From Metasolibacillus sp. (lineage in GTDB: Bacteria > Bacillota > Bacilli > Bacillales_A > Planococcaceae), in NCBI RefSeq assembly GCF_025291715.1, contig NZ_JAMBIZ010000005.1, positions 62,001-126,000 on the forward strand: a DNA stretch of 64,000 nucleotides, given 5' to 3'. Below the pieces are notes generated by a model. That model was not told the origin of the DNA and made no database searches. It saw only the letters and a list, made by a program, of their open reading frames with translations. Below, in pieces: positions 9,353 to 21,004 of this stretch (positions are counted from its first letter, which is position 1; every line of letters begins with the position of its first letter). The translations under genes were made by a program, and so were the position numbers.

Positions 9353-9599
9353 TGATTAAGTAAAAATCTCTTGCGGGGATGAATGCCAAATAAGTAATGG
9401 CCATTATGCCAAGGGATAATTGATTAAAAGAGGTTTTATCATAAAAAATAACTTATCACCATAATTTATAGGGTGAAATTACATATTAAAACTAAAAAAT
9501 TAACTGTAATGCTGTTCATAATAAGAAATAAAAGGACATGGAAAGTTCTTTTTGATATGATAAATATGTCCGATATGCAAGTAGTTGGGGGAATGGGCT
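9353..9599 (+). other. Non-coding gap before uppS
   Basis: An AT-rich stretch without a credible gene. GGACAT (about 9533) and ATGTCC (about 9564) can pair around an A/T-rich loop just before uppS, but I see no convincing promoter hexamers. The uppS promoter must lie here because a strong terminator precedes it. Confidence 0.4.
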
Positions 9600-10388
9600 A
9601 TGTTTAAAAAGCTTTTAGGAAAAAAATTAAATAAAAATGAAATCGAATATAACAGCAAGAGCTTACTTGATGCAGAAGTTCCTTCGCATATTGCAATTAT
9701 TATGGATGGCAATGGCAGATGGGCAAAGAAGCGGTCAATGCCGAGAATTGCGGGACACCATGAAGGAATGAAGACAGTGCGTAAAATTACGCGCTATGCT
9801 TGTGATTTAGGTGTTGAAATTTTGACATTATACGCATTTTCAACGGAAAACTGGAAGCGTCCTAAAGCGGAAGTTGAGTTTTTAATGGGACTTCCTGAGC
9901 AATTTTTAAATTCCTTTTTACCAGAGTTGATGGAACGTAATATTCGCGTGCAAATGATTGGTGATTTTGCAAGCTTACCTGGCCACACACAAAGAGCTTT
10001 ACAGCATGCGATGAATACGACAAAGCATAATACGGGCTTAATTTTAAATTTTGCAATGAATTACGGGAGTCGTGCGGAAATTGTACTTGCGATGCAAAAT
10101 ATTATGCAGGAAGTAGCGGCAGGTAGGTTAGCGATTGAAGAAGTGTCAGAGGAGCATATTACGTCACATTTAATGACAGCACATTTACCAGAGCCGGACT
10201 TATTAATTCGTACAAGTGGTGAAGTACGTTTAAGTAATTTCATGCTATGGCAATTAGCCTACACGGAATTTTTATTTACGGATACGCTTTGGCCGGATTT
10301 CGATGAGCAATGCTTATTAGAGGCAGTTCAGCAATATCAGCAACGAAATAGGCGGTATGGTGGGCTGAAAGGAGAAGAACAGAAGTGA
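9600..10388 (+). CDS. uppS: Undecaprenyl diphosphate synthase (cis-prenyltransferase)
   Basis: UppS condenses isopentenyl diphosphate onto farnesyl diphosphate to make the C55 carrier lipid for peptidoglycan and teichoic acids. The 262-residue protein has the catalytic-Asp motif IIMDGNGRWAKKR near residue 34, the YAFSTENWKRP segment and the C-terminal RTSGEVRLSNFMLWQ substrate-binding motif. I chose ATG 9600 behind TTGGGGGAA; an upstream in-frame TTG at 9585 is part of that site. The cdsA GTG overlaps its end by four bases. Confidence 0.97.
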   Translation: MFKKLLGKKLNKNEIEYNSKSLLDAEVPSHIAIIMDGNGRWAKKRSMPRIAGHHEGMKTVRKITRYACDLGVEILTLYAFSTENWKRPKAEVEFLMGLPEQFLNSFLPELMERNIRVQMIGDFASLPGHTQRALQHAMNTTKHNTGLILNFAMNYGSRAEIVLAMQNIMQEVAAGRLAIEEVSEEHITSHLMTAHLPEPDLLIRTSGEVRLSNFMLWQLAYTEFLFTDTLWPDFDEQCLLEAVQQYQQRNRRYGGLKGEEQK

Positions 10389-11179
10389 AGCAACGAATTA
10401 TCACAGCAGTTATTGCAGCGGCGTTATTTATTCCTTTCGTCGTATATGGACAATTACCATTTACCTTACTAGTATATGCAATGGCAGCAGTAGGCTTATA
10501 TGAAATTTTAAAAATGAAGGGTATTTCTATTTTTTCTGCACCAGGCATACTAGGCGCATTAACATTGTTTACAATTTTACTGCCAAAAAACTATGCTATC
10601 AAAATAGTGGAAGTCACAAGCTATACGAAGTTTGAATTACTCATTATCGGTGTTATTTTATTGCTTGTTTATTCCGTTATTGTCAAAAATCATTTTACAT
10701 TTGATGATGTTGCATTTGTTATTTTAAGCACGCTCTATGTTGGCATCGGCTTTTATTATTTCATTGAAACGCGTGAAGCGGGCTTAGTATACGTTATTTT
10801 TGCATTATTAATCGTTTGGACAACAGATTCAGGTGCCTATTTTATCGGTCGTCGCTTTGGCAAAAATAAGCTGTGGCCAGAAATATCGCCGAATAAAACG
10901 GTGGAGGGCTTTATAGGAGGAATTGCGGTTGCCATCATTGCAGCAGTGATTATGCAGCTTATTGTGCCGTTTACTATATCGTGGCCATTACTAATTGTCA
11001 TCGTCATTATTAGCTCGATTTTCGGGCAAATGGGAGATTTGGTGGAATCTGCAATTAAGCGTCACTATGATGTCAAGGATTCAGGTACTATTCTTCCAGG
11101 GCATGGCGGTATTTTAGACCGTTTTGATAGCTTATTATTCGTCTTACCATTATTGAATTTGCTGCATTTCGTTAGCTAA
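10385..11179 (+). CDS. cdsA: Phosphatidate cytidylyltransferase
   Basis: CdsA makes CDP-diacylglycerol from phosphatidate and CTP, the branch point for phosphatidylglycerol and related lipids (PgsA, encoded at 54.5 kb, uses this product). It is a 264-residue polytopic membrane protein with about seven hydrophobic helices and the family signature near the C-terminus, SAIKRHYDVKDSG followed by LPGHGGILDR. The GTG start lies within the end of uppS behind AAAGGAGAAG, so the genes are coupled. Confidence 0.97.
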   Translation: MKQRIITAVIAAALFIPFVVYGQLPFTLLVYAMAAVGLYEILKMKGISIFSAPGILGALTLFTILLPKNYAIKIVEVTSYTKFELLIIGVILLLVYSVIVKNHFTFDDVAFVILSTLYVGIGFYYFIETREAGLVYVIFALLIVWTTDSGAYFIGRRFGKNKLWPEISPNKTVEGFIGGIAVAIIAAVIMQLIVPFTISWPLLIVIVIISSIFGQMGDLVESAIKRHYDVKDSGTILPGHGGILDRFDSLLFVLPLLNLLHFVS

Positions 11180-11207
11180 GCGCAGTGACTGAAAGGAAGT
11201 AAAGAAG

Positions 11208-12353
11208 TTGAAAAAAATTAGTTTATTAGGAGCAACAGGCTCTATTGGCTTACAAACAATTGATATTTTAAAGGCGCAAAAAGAGGAATTCCAGCTTGTT
11301 GCTGTATCAGCAGGTCGCAATATTGAGGCAACAAAACAAATTATCCAAGACTTGCAGCCACAGCTTGTATCTGTGCAAGACGCAGAGGATGCGAGCCGCC
11401 TGCAACAGGAGTACCCACATATCGAAGTAACATATGGTGCAAAAGGGCTTGTGGAAGTAGCTACACATCCAGAAACGACGGTGCTAGTTAATGCTGTACT
11501 AGGAAGCGTTGGCTTAGAGTCGACTTTAGCAGCGATTCGTATGGGTAAAACAATCGCTATTGCCAATAAGGAAACACTCGTTACAGCAGGACATTTAGTA
11601 ATGGCGGAGGCGCGCAAGTACAACGCCCCTATTTTACCTGTCGATAGTGAGCACTCTGCGTTATTCCAATCAATGAATGGTGAAAACCCGAAAAATATTG
11701 AACGTTTAATTTTAACAGCTTCTGGTGGCTCCTTCCGTGACCGTAGCCGCGAAGAATTACAGCATGTAACAGTGAAAGATGCGCTAAACCATCCAAATTG
11801 GTCAATGGGAGCAAAAATTACGATTGATTCGGCAACAATGATGAATAAAGGGCTTGAAGTGATTGAAGCACATGTATTGTTCGATATGCCATATGATAAA
11901 ATTGATGTATTGTTACACCGCGAAAGCATTATTCATTCATTAGTGGAATATCATGATACGAGCGTCATTGCACAGCTTGGTACACCGGACATGCGTGTGC
12001 CAATTCAATACGCGCTTAGCTATCCAGAGCGTTTGCCACTGCAAGGTGGACAAGCTTTAAATTTAGCGCAAATTGGACAACTATCATTTAAAGAAGTTGA
12101 CTTTGAGCGCTTTAAAGCATTAAAGCTTGCTTATGAAGCAGGTCGTGCAGGTGGGACGATGCTAACAGCAATGAATGCGGCAAATGAAGCAGCTGTTTCA
12201 TTATTCTTACAGGAAAAAATTACGTTTTTACAAATTGAAGAGCTAATTGAACGTGTGATGCATGCACATCATAATATATTGCTCCCTGATTTAGAAACGA
12301 TTTTACATGTGGACAATGAAACGAGAAAAATTGTATTGGACATGGTAAAATAA
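11208..12353 (+). CDS. dxr: 1-deoxy-D-xylulose-5-phosphate reductoisomerase
   Basis: Dxr (IspC) makes 2-C-methyl-D-erythritol 4-phosphate, the committed step of the MEP pathway that feeds UppS upstream. The 381-residue protein starts with the NADPH-binding [12 protein letters not shown]. It has the metal and substrate motif [11 protein letters not shown] near residue 143, followed by TASGGSFRD and [18 protein letters not shown]. The start is TTG at 11208 with GAAAGGAAG upstream. It sits in the conserved uppS-cdsA-dxr-rseP order. Confidence 0.98.
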   Translation: MKKISLLGATGSIGLQTIDILKAQKEEFQLVAVSAGRNIEATKQIIQDLQPQLVSVQDAEDASRLQQEYPHIEVTYGAKGLVEVATHPETTVLVNAVLGSVGLESTLAAIRMGKTIAIANKETLVTAGHLVMAEARKYNAPILPVDSEHSALFQSMNGENPKNIERLILTASGGSFRDRSREELQHVTVKDALNHPNWSMGAKITIDSATMMNKGLEVIEAHVLFDMPYDKIDVLLHRESIIHSLVEYHDTSVIAQLGTPDMRVPIQYALSYPERLPLQGGQALNLAQIGQLSFKEVDFERFKALKLAYEAGRAGGTMLTAMNAANEAAVSLFLQEKITFLQIEELIERVMHAHHNILLPDLETILHVDNETRKIVLDMVK

Positions 12354-12399
12354 AAGAAGTTTGAGCAAGTAAGAAAAAAGTATATGAAGGTGGGAAATT

Positions 12400-13668
12400 A
12401 TGCAAACAGCTATTGCATTTATCGTAATTTTTGGCTCACTCGTATTTTTCCATGAGCTAGGACACTTCCTATTCGCAAAGCGTGCAGGAATTATGGTACG
12501 AGAATTCGCTATTGGTATGGGGCCGAAAATTTTTGGTATGACGAAAGGTGAAACTGTTTATACATTACGCCTTCTTCCTATCGGTGGTTATGTTCGTATG
12601 GCTGGCGATGATATGGATTCGGTAGAATTACAGCCAGGCTATCGTGTCGGTCTATTAATGAATGAAGATAACACTGTTGAAAAAATTATTTTAAATCAAA
12701 ATAATCAGCATCCAAATATTTTATTTATGGAAGTAGAACGTGCTGATTTAGAGCGTGAGCTTTGGATTGAAGGCTATGATGAAGATGAAAATCTAGTGCG
12801 CTATAATATTTCACGCACAGCGTCTATTGTTGAAAATGGCAAGGAAACAATTATTGCCCCATATGATCGTACATTTAATGCGAAAACAGTTGGTCAACGT
12901 TCGATGGCGATTTTTGCTGGTCCGTTATTCAACTTTATTTTAGCGTTTGTTCTATTTTTAATAATGGGATTATTACAAGGTGTGCCTACAAATGAGTCAC
13001 TGCCCAAAATCGCACAAGTTGCAGACGATGGTGTAGCAAGTGCTGTTGGGCTACAGCGAGATGATGTAGTAACGGCGATTGATGGTCATAAAATTTCAAC
13101 ATGGGAAGATTTATCACAGGCCATTCAAGAAAAAATGGGACAACCGATGGTGATGGTAGTAGATCGTAAAGGCGAACAGCTAACATTCGAGCTGACACCG
13201 AAAATTGTAGAAAATGATAAAGGTGAAAAGGTTGGACAAATCGGTATTTATGCAGCACGTGCCTATGAGAAATCACCAGTAAAGGCTGTTGCCTACGCTG
13301 GAGAGCTAACATATGAAACGGCCACAATGATTTTTAAAGCGGTTATTAAACTTGTGACAGCACAGTTATCCATTGATGAGCTGTCCGGTCCTGTTGGTAT
13401 TTATAAATATACGGAGGAAGCAACATCTTACGGTATATTTAATTTACTGTTCTGGGCTGGGGCGTTAAGTATGAATTTAGGGATTATGAACTTGTTACCA
13501 CTACCAGCACTTGATGGTGGACGTTTATTATTCTTTGGCTTTGAAGCAGTGCGTGGCAAACCGATAGACCGTCAAAAAGAGGGACTTGTACATTTTGTCG
13601 GTATCGTGTTGCTAATGATTTTAATGATTGTTGTCACATGGAACGACATACAAAGATTCTTCTTTTAG
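12400..13668 (+). CDS. rseP: Intramembrane site-2 metalloprotease RseP/RasP
   Basis: RasP cleaves anti-sigma factors (such as RsiW in B. subtilis), leftover signal peptides and other membrane proteins inside the bilayer. The 422-residue protein has the zinc motif HELGH in the first transmembrane helix (about residue 19). A PDZ domain (about residues 190-270, with GLQRDDVVTAIDG) follows, and the second catalytic site NLLPLPALDGGR lies at about residue 365. Four hydrophobic helices are visible. GAAGGTGGG precedes the ATG. It is followed by proS as in B. subtilis. Confidence 0.97.
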   Translation: MQTAIAFIVIFGSLVFFHELGHFLFAKRAGIMVREFAIGMGPKIFGMTKGETVYTLRLLPIGGYVRMAGDDMDSVELQPGYRVGLLMNEDNTVEKIILNQNNQHPNILFMEVERADLERELWIEGYDEDENLVRYNISRTASIVENGKETIIAPYDRTFNAKTVGQRSMAIFAGPLFNFILAFVLFLIMGLLQGVPTNESLPKIAQVADDGVASAVGLQRDDVVTAIDGHKISTWEDLSQAIQEKMGQPMVMVVDRKGEQLTFELTPKIVENDKGEKVGQIGIYAARAYEKSPVKAVAYAGELTYETATMIFKAVIKLVTAQLSIDELSGPVGIYKYTEEATSYGIFNLLFWAGALSMNLGIMNLLPLPALDGGRLLFFGFEAVRGKPIDRQKEGLVHFVGIVLLMILMIVVTWNDIQRFFF

Positions 13669-13709
13669 ATAAAGCGAATTAGAAAATCAGTTTAGAGGTG
13701 GAACTATAC

Positions 13710-15419
13710 ATGAAACAGAGTTTAACATTTATTCCAACTTTGCGAGAAACACCAGCAGATGCGGATGTTCAATCACATAAAGCATTGTTACGTGCAGGCT
13801 TTATTCGTCAAAATGCAAGTGGTGTCTATTCCTATTTGCCATTAGCCAAGCGTGTACTAACAAAAATCGAGCAAATTATTCGTGAAGAGATGGAGGCTAT
13901 TAATTCAATAGAGCTACTAATGCCGACATTGCAGCCAGCAGAGCTTTGGCAAGAGTCTGGTCGCTGGGATGCATATGGTCCAGAATTGATGCGCTTAAAA
14001 GACCGTCATGAGCGCGATTTTGCATTAGGTCCAACACATGAGGAAGTTATTACGACATTAGTACGTGATGAAATTAAGTCATATAAAAAGCTACCCTTAA
14101 CACTTTATCAAATTCAAACAAAGTTCCGTGATGAAAAACGTCCACGCTTTGGTTTATTGCGTGGTCGCGAATTTATTATGAAAGACGCTTACTCATTCCA
14201 TGCATCAAGAGAGAGCTTAGATGCAACATATGAAGATATGTACCGTGCATATTCTAATATTTTTACGCGCCTTGGCTTGAATTTCCGTGCAGTCATTGCG
14301 GATGCAGGTTCAATCGGTGGTAAAGGTACACATGAGTTTATGGTCTTATCAAAAATTGGTGAGGATACCATTGCTTATTCTGATTCCTCTGATTACGCTG
14401 CAAACATCGAAATGGCAGAAGTGATTGTTGATTATCAAGCGAGCAATGCTGCACAAAAAGAGCTAGAAAAAGTAGCAACACCTGATGTGAAAACAATTGA
14501 CGATGTTAGCAATTTCTTATCTGTCGATGCAGCAAACTGCATTAAATCATTAGTGTTTAATGTAGATGGAGAGCTTGTTGTTGTGCTAGCACGTGGCGAT
14601 CATGAAATCAATGACATTAAATTGAAAAATGTTTTAGGTGCGTCATCTGTGGAGTTAGCAGAAGAAGCAGATATTAAAAATTTATTAAACTGCTCTCCAG
14701 GTTCAATTGGGCCAGTGAAGCTTCCTGTGGAAGTGAAGGTTATTGCAGATTATGCAATTAAATCGATTCGCAATGGCGTTGCTGGAGCAAACGAAGATGG
14801 CTTCCACTATATCAATGTGAACCCAGAGCGCGATTTTGCCATTAATAGCTATGAAGATATTCGCTTCATTCAAGAAGGTGATCCATCTCCAGATGGTAAT
14901 GGCACAATCAAATTTGCTGAAGGTATTGAAGTTGGGCATATTTTCAAGCTTGGCACAACATATTCAGCTAAATTGAATGCTGTGTTTTTAGATGAGCAAG
15001 GCAAAGCGCAACCATTTATTATGGGCTGCTATGGTATTGGGGTGTCACGTATACTTGCTGCTGTCGCGGAGCAATTCCAAGATGACAACGGCTTTGTATG
15101 GCCGAAACAGCTTGCACCATATGATGTGCATTTAGTGCCTGTTAACTTAAAGGATGAGGCACAAAACCAATTAGCGGACGAGCTTTATAGCGTTTTAAAA
15201 TCATACCGCTATGATGTATTATTTGATGATCGCGCTGAGCGACCAGGCGTAAAATTTGCAGATGCAGATTTAATGGGGTTACCAATTCGAATTACAATTG
15301 GTAAAAAAGCTTCAGAAGGTATTGTAGAAGTAAAAGTGCGTGAAACAGGCGAAACATTTGAATGGGCAAAGGAAGAAGTAGTTGACCGTTTAAGCGAATT
15401 TTTCCGCACAAACGAATAG
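13710..15419 (+). CDS. proS: Prolyl-tRNA synthetase (bacterial type)
   Basis: ProS charges tRNA-Pro. The 569-residue protein is the bacterial form with an editing (YbaK-like) insertion between class II motifs 2 and 3. Motif 2 is at [17 protein letters not shown], the insertion covers about residues 230-395, motif 3 is [10 protein letters not shown] near residue 440, and an anticodon-binding domain ends the protein. I chose ATG 13710, with GAGGTGG at 13693-13699. The 41-base gap after rseP leaves no room for a T-box leader, so control must come from upstream. Confidence 0.98.
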   Translation: MKQSLTFIPTLRETPADADVQSHKALLRAGFIRQNASGVYSYLPLAKRVLTKIEQIIREEMEAINSIELLMPTLQPAELWQESGRWDAYGPELMRLKDRHERDFALGPTHEEVITTLVRDEIKSYKKLPLTLYQIQTKFRDEKRPRFGLLRGREFIMKDAYSFHASRESLDATYEDMYRAYSNIFTRLGLNFRAVIADAGSIGGKGTHEFMVLSKIGEDTIAYSDSSDYAANIEMAEVIVDYQASNAAQKELEKVATPDVKTIDDVSNFLSVDAANCIKSLVFNVDGELVVVLARGDHEINDIKLKNVLGASSVELAEEADIKNLLNCSPGSIGPVKLPVEVKVIADYAIKSIRNGVAGANEDGFHYINVNPERDFAINSYEDIRFIQEGDPSPDGNGTIKFAEGIEVGHIFKLGTTYSAKLNAVFLDEQGKAQPFIMGCYGIGVSRILAAVAEQFQDDNGFVWPKQLAPYDVHLVPVNLKDEAQNQLADELYSVLKSYRYDVLFDDRAERPGVKFADADLMGLPIRITIGKKASEGIVEVKVRETGETFEWAKEEVVDRLSEFFRTNE

Positions 15420-15446
15420 AGTGTAAATAATAGATGTAGAGGATGA

Positions 15447-15492
15447 GGGTGTCGGGAAAGATTTTGTCTTTCCAGGCGCCCCATGCTATTTT
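15447..15492 (+). terminator. Hairpin between proS and polC
   Basis: GGGTGTCGGGAAAGA pairs with TCTTTCCAGGCGCCC over 15447-15482, and a weak T-rich stretch follows ten bases later. The arm resembles the dispersed GCTGTCTGGAAAG family. Termination may be partial because no promoter fits before polC. Confidence 0.6.
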
Positions 15493-15514
15493 TAGCTAGA
15501 GGAAGGTGAGAACG

Positions 15515-18437
15515 ATGACGAATCAACAAGAGGCAAGAACGAGATTTCTCATGCTCTTGCAGCAATTAGAATTAACAGATGATATTTATATGTCGTTATT
15601 TGAAGAAGGTGAGCTGACAAGATTATCTGTGCATAAAAAAAATCGTGTATGGTGCTTTATTATTAAATTGCAAAACATATTGCCTTATAAAGTATATCAG
15701 CTACTTATCGCACGTTTAACAGAGAAGTTTTCACATATTGCTAATGTCTCATTAACCATTGAAACGACTGCACCTATTGTGACAGAGGAGCTCGTACTAG
15801 ATTATTGGCTACCGATGATACGGCAGCTAGAGGATATGTCACCGCCATTAAAAAATCAATTAATGGAGCAAAAGCCTCAATGGACAGGGCATAAATTGAT
15901 TGCAACAACGATGCATGAAATTGAGCAAATGTCATTAAAATCAAAATATACTGACAAGCTTTCCAAAAGCTATCAGCAATTTGGCTTTCCCCATATCCCG
16001 CTTGAATTCCAATTAGTTGAGCAAACAGATGAAATGAAGCAGGCACATGAGGCATTTTTAGAGCAGCGTAGACAGGAAGAGACAATGCTAGCACAGCAAG
16101 CACTTGAAGATTTTGCAAAACGTGAAAAAGATAAAGCTGATTCACCGCAAGCTGTTGCAAGCAATCGTCCATTCCAGCTCGGGGCACAAATTAAAGATAG
16201 CGAAACAGCTGAAATTCGTTCGGTGCTTGAGGAAGAGCGCTCTATCGTCTTGGAAGGCTTCGTGTTCATGACGGAAATTAAAGTATTAAAAAGCGGTCGT
16301 TCTTTATTAGAATTTAAAATGACGGATTACACGGATTCGATTTTAGTAAAAATGTTCTCACGTGATGATAGCGATGCTGAATTAATGGCACAGCTATCCA
16401 AGGGCATGTGGGTAAAAGTGCGCGGCTCTGTGCAAATGGATACATTTGTACGCGATTTAGTCGTGATGGCACGCGATATTGTGGAAATTAAAAAAGAGAC
16501 ACGAAAAGATTTAGCTGAAGAAGGACACAAGCGTGTTGAGCTGCATATGCATACACCGATGAGCCAAATGGATGCTGTAACACCCGTTGACCGCTTGATT
16601 GGACAAGCAGCAAAATGGGGGCATCCAGCAATTGCTGTGACAGACCATGCAGGAGTTCAGGCATTCCCAGATGCTTATGCTGCTGGGAAAAAGCATGGCA
16701 TTAAAGTAATTTATGGCTTAGAGGCAAATTTAGTTGACTCTGCTGCATCCATTGCCTATGAGGAGCAGCATATTAATTTAGAAGATGCGACATTTGTTGT
16801 TTTTGACGTAGAAACAACAGGTTTATCTACTGTTTATGACACAATTATTGAGCTTGCTGCTGTCAAAATTCAAAATGGACAAGTAATTGGTAAATTTGAG
16901 CGATTTGCTAATCCACATAAGCCATTAACAGCGAATATTATCGATTTAACACATATTACAGATGATATGTTAAGGGATGCACCAGAAGTGGAAGAAGTAG
17001 TGCGGGAGTTTCACGAATTCATTGGCGATAGCATCGTCGTTGCACATAATGCTTCATTCGATATCGGGTTCTTATATGTTGCCTACCAAAAATACGGTAT
17101 AAGCACTGATAAGCATCCAGTTATCGATACATTAGAGTTATCGCGTATGCTTAATCCAACATTGAAAAATCACCGTTTGAATACGCTTTGTAAACGCTAC
17201 GGTGTAGAGCTAACACAACATCACCGAGCGATTTATGATACTGAGGCAACAGGTGAGCTGATGCTTCATTTATTAAAGGAGGCACATGATAAAGGCATCA
17301 AATATCATGATGATTTTAATCGCTTCGTTGGTGGAGATGATAGCTATAAGCAAGCAAGACCTTCACATTGTACGATTTTAGCGACAAATGAAATCGGCTT
17401 GAAAAATTTATTTAAGCTCGTATCGATTGCGCATACAGAAACGTTTTATCGAGTACCGCGCCTGAAAAAGAGCGATGTGCAAAAATATCGCGAAGGTTTA
17501 ATTATTGGCTCAGGCTGTTCCAATGGCGAGCTTTTTGAAACGATTATGAATAAAACACCTGAGGAAGCAGAGCGTGTCGCAAAATTTTATGATTATATTG
17601 AGGTGCAGCCAAAGCCTGTGTATTCACAATTGATTGCACGAGGAACAATTCATGATGAATGGAACTTAGAGGATATTATTCGCAGGCTTGTGAAGCTTGG
17701 GAAAAAACTGAATATTCCAGTCGCTGCAACAGGCAATGTTCATTATTTAGATGAAACTGATGGGAAGTTCCGACAAATTCTAATTGGCTCGATGGGTGGG
17801 GCGAATCCTTTAAATCGTTACCCATTGCCAAAGGTTCATTTTAGAACGACAGATGAAATGCTAGCAGAATTCGATTTTTTAGGCCCTGATTTAGCGGAGG
17901 AAATTGTTGTTACAAATACGCAATTAATCGCTAATATGGTGGGTGATGTCAAACCGATCAAAGATGATTTATACACACCTAAAATTGAAGGTTCAGATGA
18001 TGAAGTAACGAATTTAACATATGAAATGGCACATAGCATTTATGGTGAAGAGCTGCCTGAAATTGTACAAGCCCGTATTGATAAAGAATTAAAATCGATT
18101 TTAGGGCATGGCTTTGGGGTTATTTATTTAATTTCTGCTAAGCTCGTAAAAAAATCGTTAGCAGACGGCTATTTAGTAGGTTCGCGTGGTTCGGTAGGTT
18201 CATCGTTAGTTGCCACTTTTATGGAAATTACCGAAGTGAACCCATTACCACCACATTATATTTGTCCAAGCTGTAAGCACTCAGAGTTTATCGCAGACGG
18301 CTCCGTTGCATCAGGCTTTGACTTACCGAATAAAGATTGTATAAAATGTGGCACACCATATAAAAAAGATGGGCAAGATATCCCATTCGAAACCTTCCTT
18401 GGGTTCAAGGGAGACAAGGTACCTGACATAGACTTAA
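15515..18437 (+). CDS. polC: DNA polymerase III PolC, exon 1 (interrupted by a group II intron)
   Basis: PolC is the replicative polymerase of low-GC Gram-positives, with its own proofreading exonuclease. This 5' exon (974 codons plus one base) encodes the N-terminal domain, an OB fold (about residues 245-325), and a split PHP domain with ELHMHTPMS near 344. A DEDDh exonuclease (FDVETTGLS near 430) and the start of the palm, including a four-Cys zinc site and PDIDL, follow. ATG 15515 sits behind AGGAAGG. Without splicing the frame reads four sense codons into the intron and stops at 18454, just past the catalytic Asp pair. Joining to 21090 restores the conserved [11 protein letters not shown] and a 1,442-residue protein, close to the roughly 1,437 of B. 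subtilis PolC. Confidence 0.96.
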
Positions 18438-19155
18438 GTGCGACACGTTGCTAGTTGAAAAGACTAGCCACCATTATTGGTAGAACTGCTATTTCGAAGT
18501 ATGGAATGATGGAGTAACGCCCTGAAACATACTCGCTGAAGCTACGACATGCAAGCGGAGGACTGCAAAACTGAAACTTGTATGAAGCTCGTTAAAGTAG
18601 GCTGAAGTTCACCCAAACAGTTCGGCTGTGGAAAGAGAGAAATCTTGTGAATGATAGGTCTGGCGTCTATAAACTTTCTATGGTTAGAATCAGTAGAATG
18701 ACTGGGACGAACCCTCGACTGACTTTTCGTGAATGTCACGCTGTAGAAATGCTGCGGGGTCCAAGCAGGACTTCTAGGTATGGATGAGTAAGCGTTTGGT
18801 TATGAAAATCCATCATGTGTTACAGGCACATGCAAGCCTAGCGGAATTTAGGGGGAACCTAAGGAAAGATGTACAGATAGAAATAGTGGAACGTGTGAAG
18901 CTCCTAACGTAAGAGACAGTTGCATGTCGATGACGATGGTACGAGGAAAGGCATTTAAGCTATAACTCGTTTTAACGGAGTGGCAGTAGTGCCGTAGTAC
19001 CAATGATGAAATGCCAGTGATGACTGAATAACAAATAGGTCGGAGGAAAAAACATTTCTGAGGGAAGGGCACAAGTCGTTAGTGTTGAAAACAAACCTAC
19101 ACAAGTCAGATTCTAGTATGACTAAAGAGAACGAAAGCTCAAAGGGAGTGATTAG
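18438..19155 (+). ncRNA. Group II intron ribozyme, domains I to IV (5' part)
   Basis: This is the 718-base untranslated 5' part of the intron RNA. It opens with GTGCGACAC and is rich in complementary purine/pyrimidine segments, unlike the AT-rich host genes. It should fold into domains I-III and the first part of domain IV, which carries the maturase gene. I did not assign individual helices. Confidence 0.8.
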
Positions 19156-20982
19156 TTGACTGACTTAATGATTCAAAAGTTAAGAAACAATGAGTATTTT
19201 GGATTGCAAACAACCTTTGATGATCTTTATAACGAAAGTAAAAGTGGTCGTTATTTTACAGACCTTTATGATGTGATTATTTCCGAAGAAAATATCATGC
19301 TCGCCTTTCGTAACCTTAAAAGTAATGCAGGTAGTAAAACGAAAGGTACTAATGGACACACAATTAAACATTTAAACAAAATGAATGCTGATAAACTAAT
19401 CAAGCTTGTTCGAAGAAGACTGGAAAATCATTCACCACATGCAGTAAGAAGGTTATTCATACCAAAACCGAATGGAAAGATGCGACCTCTTGGTATCCCA
19501 ACTATTGAGGATAGATTAATACAGCAAATGTTTTTGCAAGTATTAGAACCGATTACAGAGGCGAAATTTCATCCGCAAAGTTATGGCTTTAGACCGAAAC
19601 GAAGCACACATGATGCACTCGCAAGATGCTATCATATGGTGAATCATAGTCATCAACACTTTGTCGTTGATATCGATATTAAAGGTTTCTTCGATAATGT
19701 AAATCATAAAAAGCTAATGAGACAATTATGGACGATTGGTATTAGGGATAAAAAGGTATTAGTAATCATCAAAAAGATGCTGAAAGCTGAAATTACAGGT
19801 GAAGGAGTACCAATGAAAGGAACACCCCAAGGAGGAATTTTATCTCCGCTACTTGCCAATGTAGTATTAAACGAGTTGGATTGGTGGATTTCAAATCAAT
19901 GGGAAACGAAACCGACACGAGTACCTTATAAGCTAAAACGCAATAAAACGGACGCACTTAAAAAGACAAGATTAAAACCAATGTATCTAGTTCGATACGC
20001 AGATGATTTTAAAATATTCACGAACTCATATGAAAATGCTCGAAAGATTAAAATAGCTGTTGAAAAATGGTTAAAAGAACGATTAGGGCTAGAAATTAGT
20101 GAAGAAAAAAGTAAAATCACAAATTTGCGTAAGAATGGTACAGACTTTTTAGGAGTTCGCTTTAGAGCGGTACAAAAAGGCAATGCGAAAACAGGATACA
20201 TCGTCAATTCTAAGATGGACCCAAGAGCAAAAGAAAAGGTACAAGGCGTTATAAGGCATCAGCTAGTAAAACTAAGAAAAAGTCCTACTCCACAAAAAGT
20301 GATGAATTTTAATGCGAATATTTTAGGGCTGCAAAACTATTATAAGATTGCAACTCGGATTGCTCAGGATTTTAATGAGATAAGGCACAACATTCATCCA
20401 AATATTAAATCACTCATGATAAGAAATATCTTTGTGAAAACAAAAGAAACAAACGGAGTGATTGATAAATTTTACGGAGATTACAATTATCCACGTTTCA
20501 AAAGCAATGGATTGCTGGTATATCCTATTGAAGCTGTTCGACATGATATACGAGGACAGCGAAAGCCTGAATTCACAATTTACAATGAAGCTGATAGGAA
20601 AGTAATTCATAGAGATTTAAAACAAGTGCCCACTCGAGAGATCGAAATGTTTCGTAAAGGAATATATAAATCAAAAAGTATTCTGTATGAGAATAACCGA
20701 TTGAGCAAATATGTAGCACAAAAAGGCTGCTGTGGAATTACGGGTGAGAGATTAACACCTCATCAGGCACTATGTCATCATATAAAACCAACAGCACAAG
20801 GTGGTACAGATGAATACGATAATTTGATTATTATCAATAGAAAGTATCATATGCTCATTCACAATTCAGACCCTTTAAGGAATAAAGATTATCAAAAGTT
20901 ATTAAGTAAATTCGAAGCAAAAGCAGTTAACAAATTAAACGGACTAAGAACGGAAATAGGAAATCCAAAGCTTAGTCTATAA
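19156..20982 (+). CDS. ltrA: Group II intron reverse transcriptase/maturase with HNH endonuclease
   Basis: The 608-residue protein helps fold the intron RNA for splicing and copies it into DNA during retrohoming. The reverse transcriptase has KPNGKMRPLGIPTIEDR near residue 110, YGFRPKRSTHDAL near 145, DIDIKGFFDNVNH near 174, GTPQGGILSPLLANV near 223 and the catalytic YADD near 280. A maturase (X) domain follows at about 370-450. The C-terminus has an HNH nuclease with a Cys pair near 523 and CHHIKP, GGTDEYDNL and YHMLIHN. All key residues are present, so the protein looks intact. The TTG start follows AAAGGGAGTG. The symbol follows the family name used for lactococcal LtrA. Confidence 0.95.
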   Translation: MTDLMIQKLRNNEYFGLQTTFDDLYNESKSGRYFTDLYDVIISEENIMLAFRNLKSNAGSKTKGTNGHTIKHLNKMNADKLIKLVRRRLENHSPHAVRRLFIPKPNGKMRPLGIPTIEDRLIQQMFLQVLEPITEAKFHPQSYGFRPKRSTHDALARCYHMVNHSHQHFVVDIDIKGFFDNVNHKKLMRQLWTIGIRDKKVLVIIKKMLKAEITGEGVPMKGTPQGGILSPLLANVVLNELDWWISNQWETKPTRVPYKLKRNKTDALKKTRLKPMYLVRYADDFKIFTNSYENARKIKIAVEKWLKERLGLEISEEKSKITNLRKNGTDFLGVRFRAVQKGNAKTGYIVNSKMDPRAKEKVQGVIRHQLVKLRKSPTPQKVMNFNANILGLQNYYKIATRIAQDFNEIRHNIHPNIKSLMIRNIFVKTKETNGVIDKFYGDYNYPRFKSNGLLVYPIEAVRHDIRGQRKPEFTIYNEADRKVIHRDLKQVPTREIEMFRKGIYKSKSILYENNRLSKYVAQKGCCGITGERLTPHQALCHHIKPTAQGGTDEYDNLIIINRKYHMLIHNSDPLRNKDYQKLLSKFEAKAVNKLNGLRTEIGNPKLSL

Positions 20983-21004
20983 CATTCAACAAAACTAACG
21001 ATGG

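Noticed and set aside
11150..11929. Long - strand open frame of 259 codons opposite dxr
   Set aside because: It is the mirror of a strongly coding + strand gene, has a Ser/Thr/Cys-rich antisense composition, no ribosome binding site and no recognisable motif.
13669..13709. T-box leader upstream of proS
   Set aside because: Only 41 bases separate rseP and proS; there is no room for a T-box and no terminator stem.
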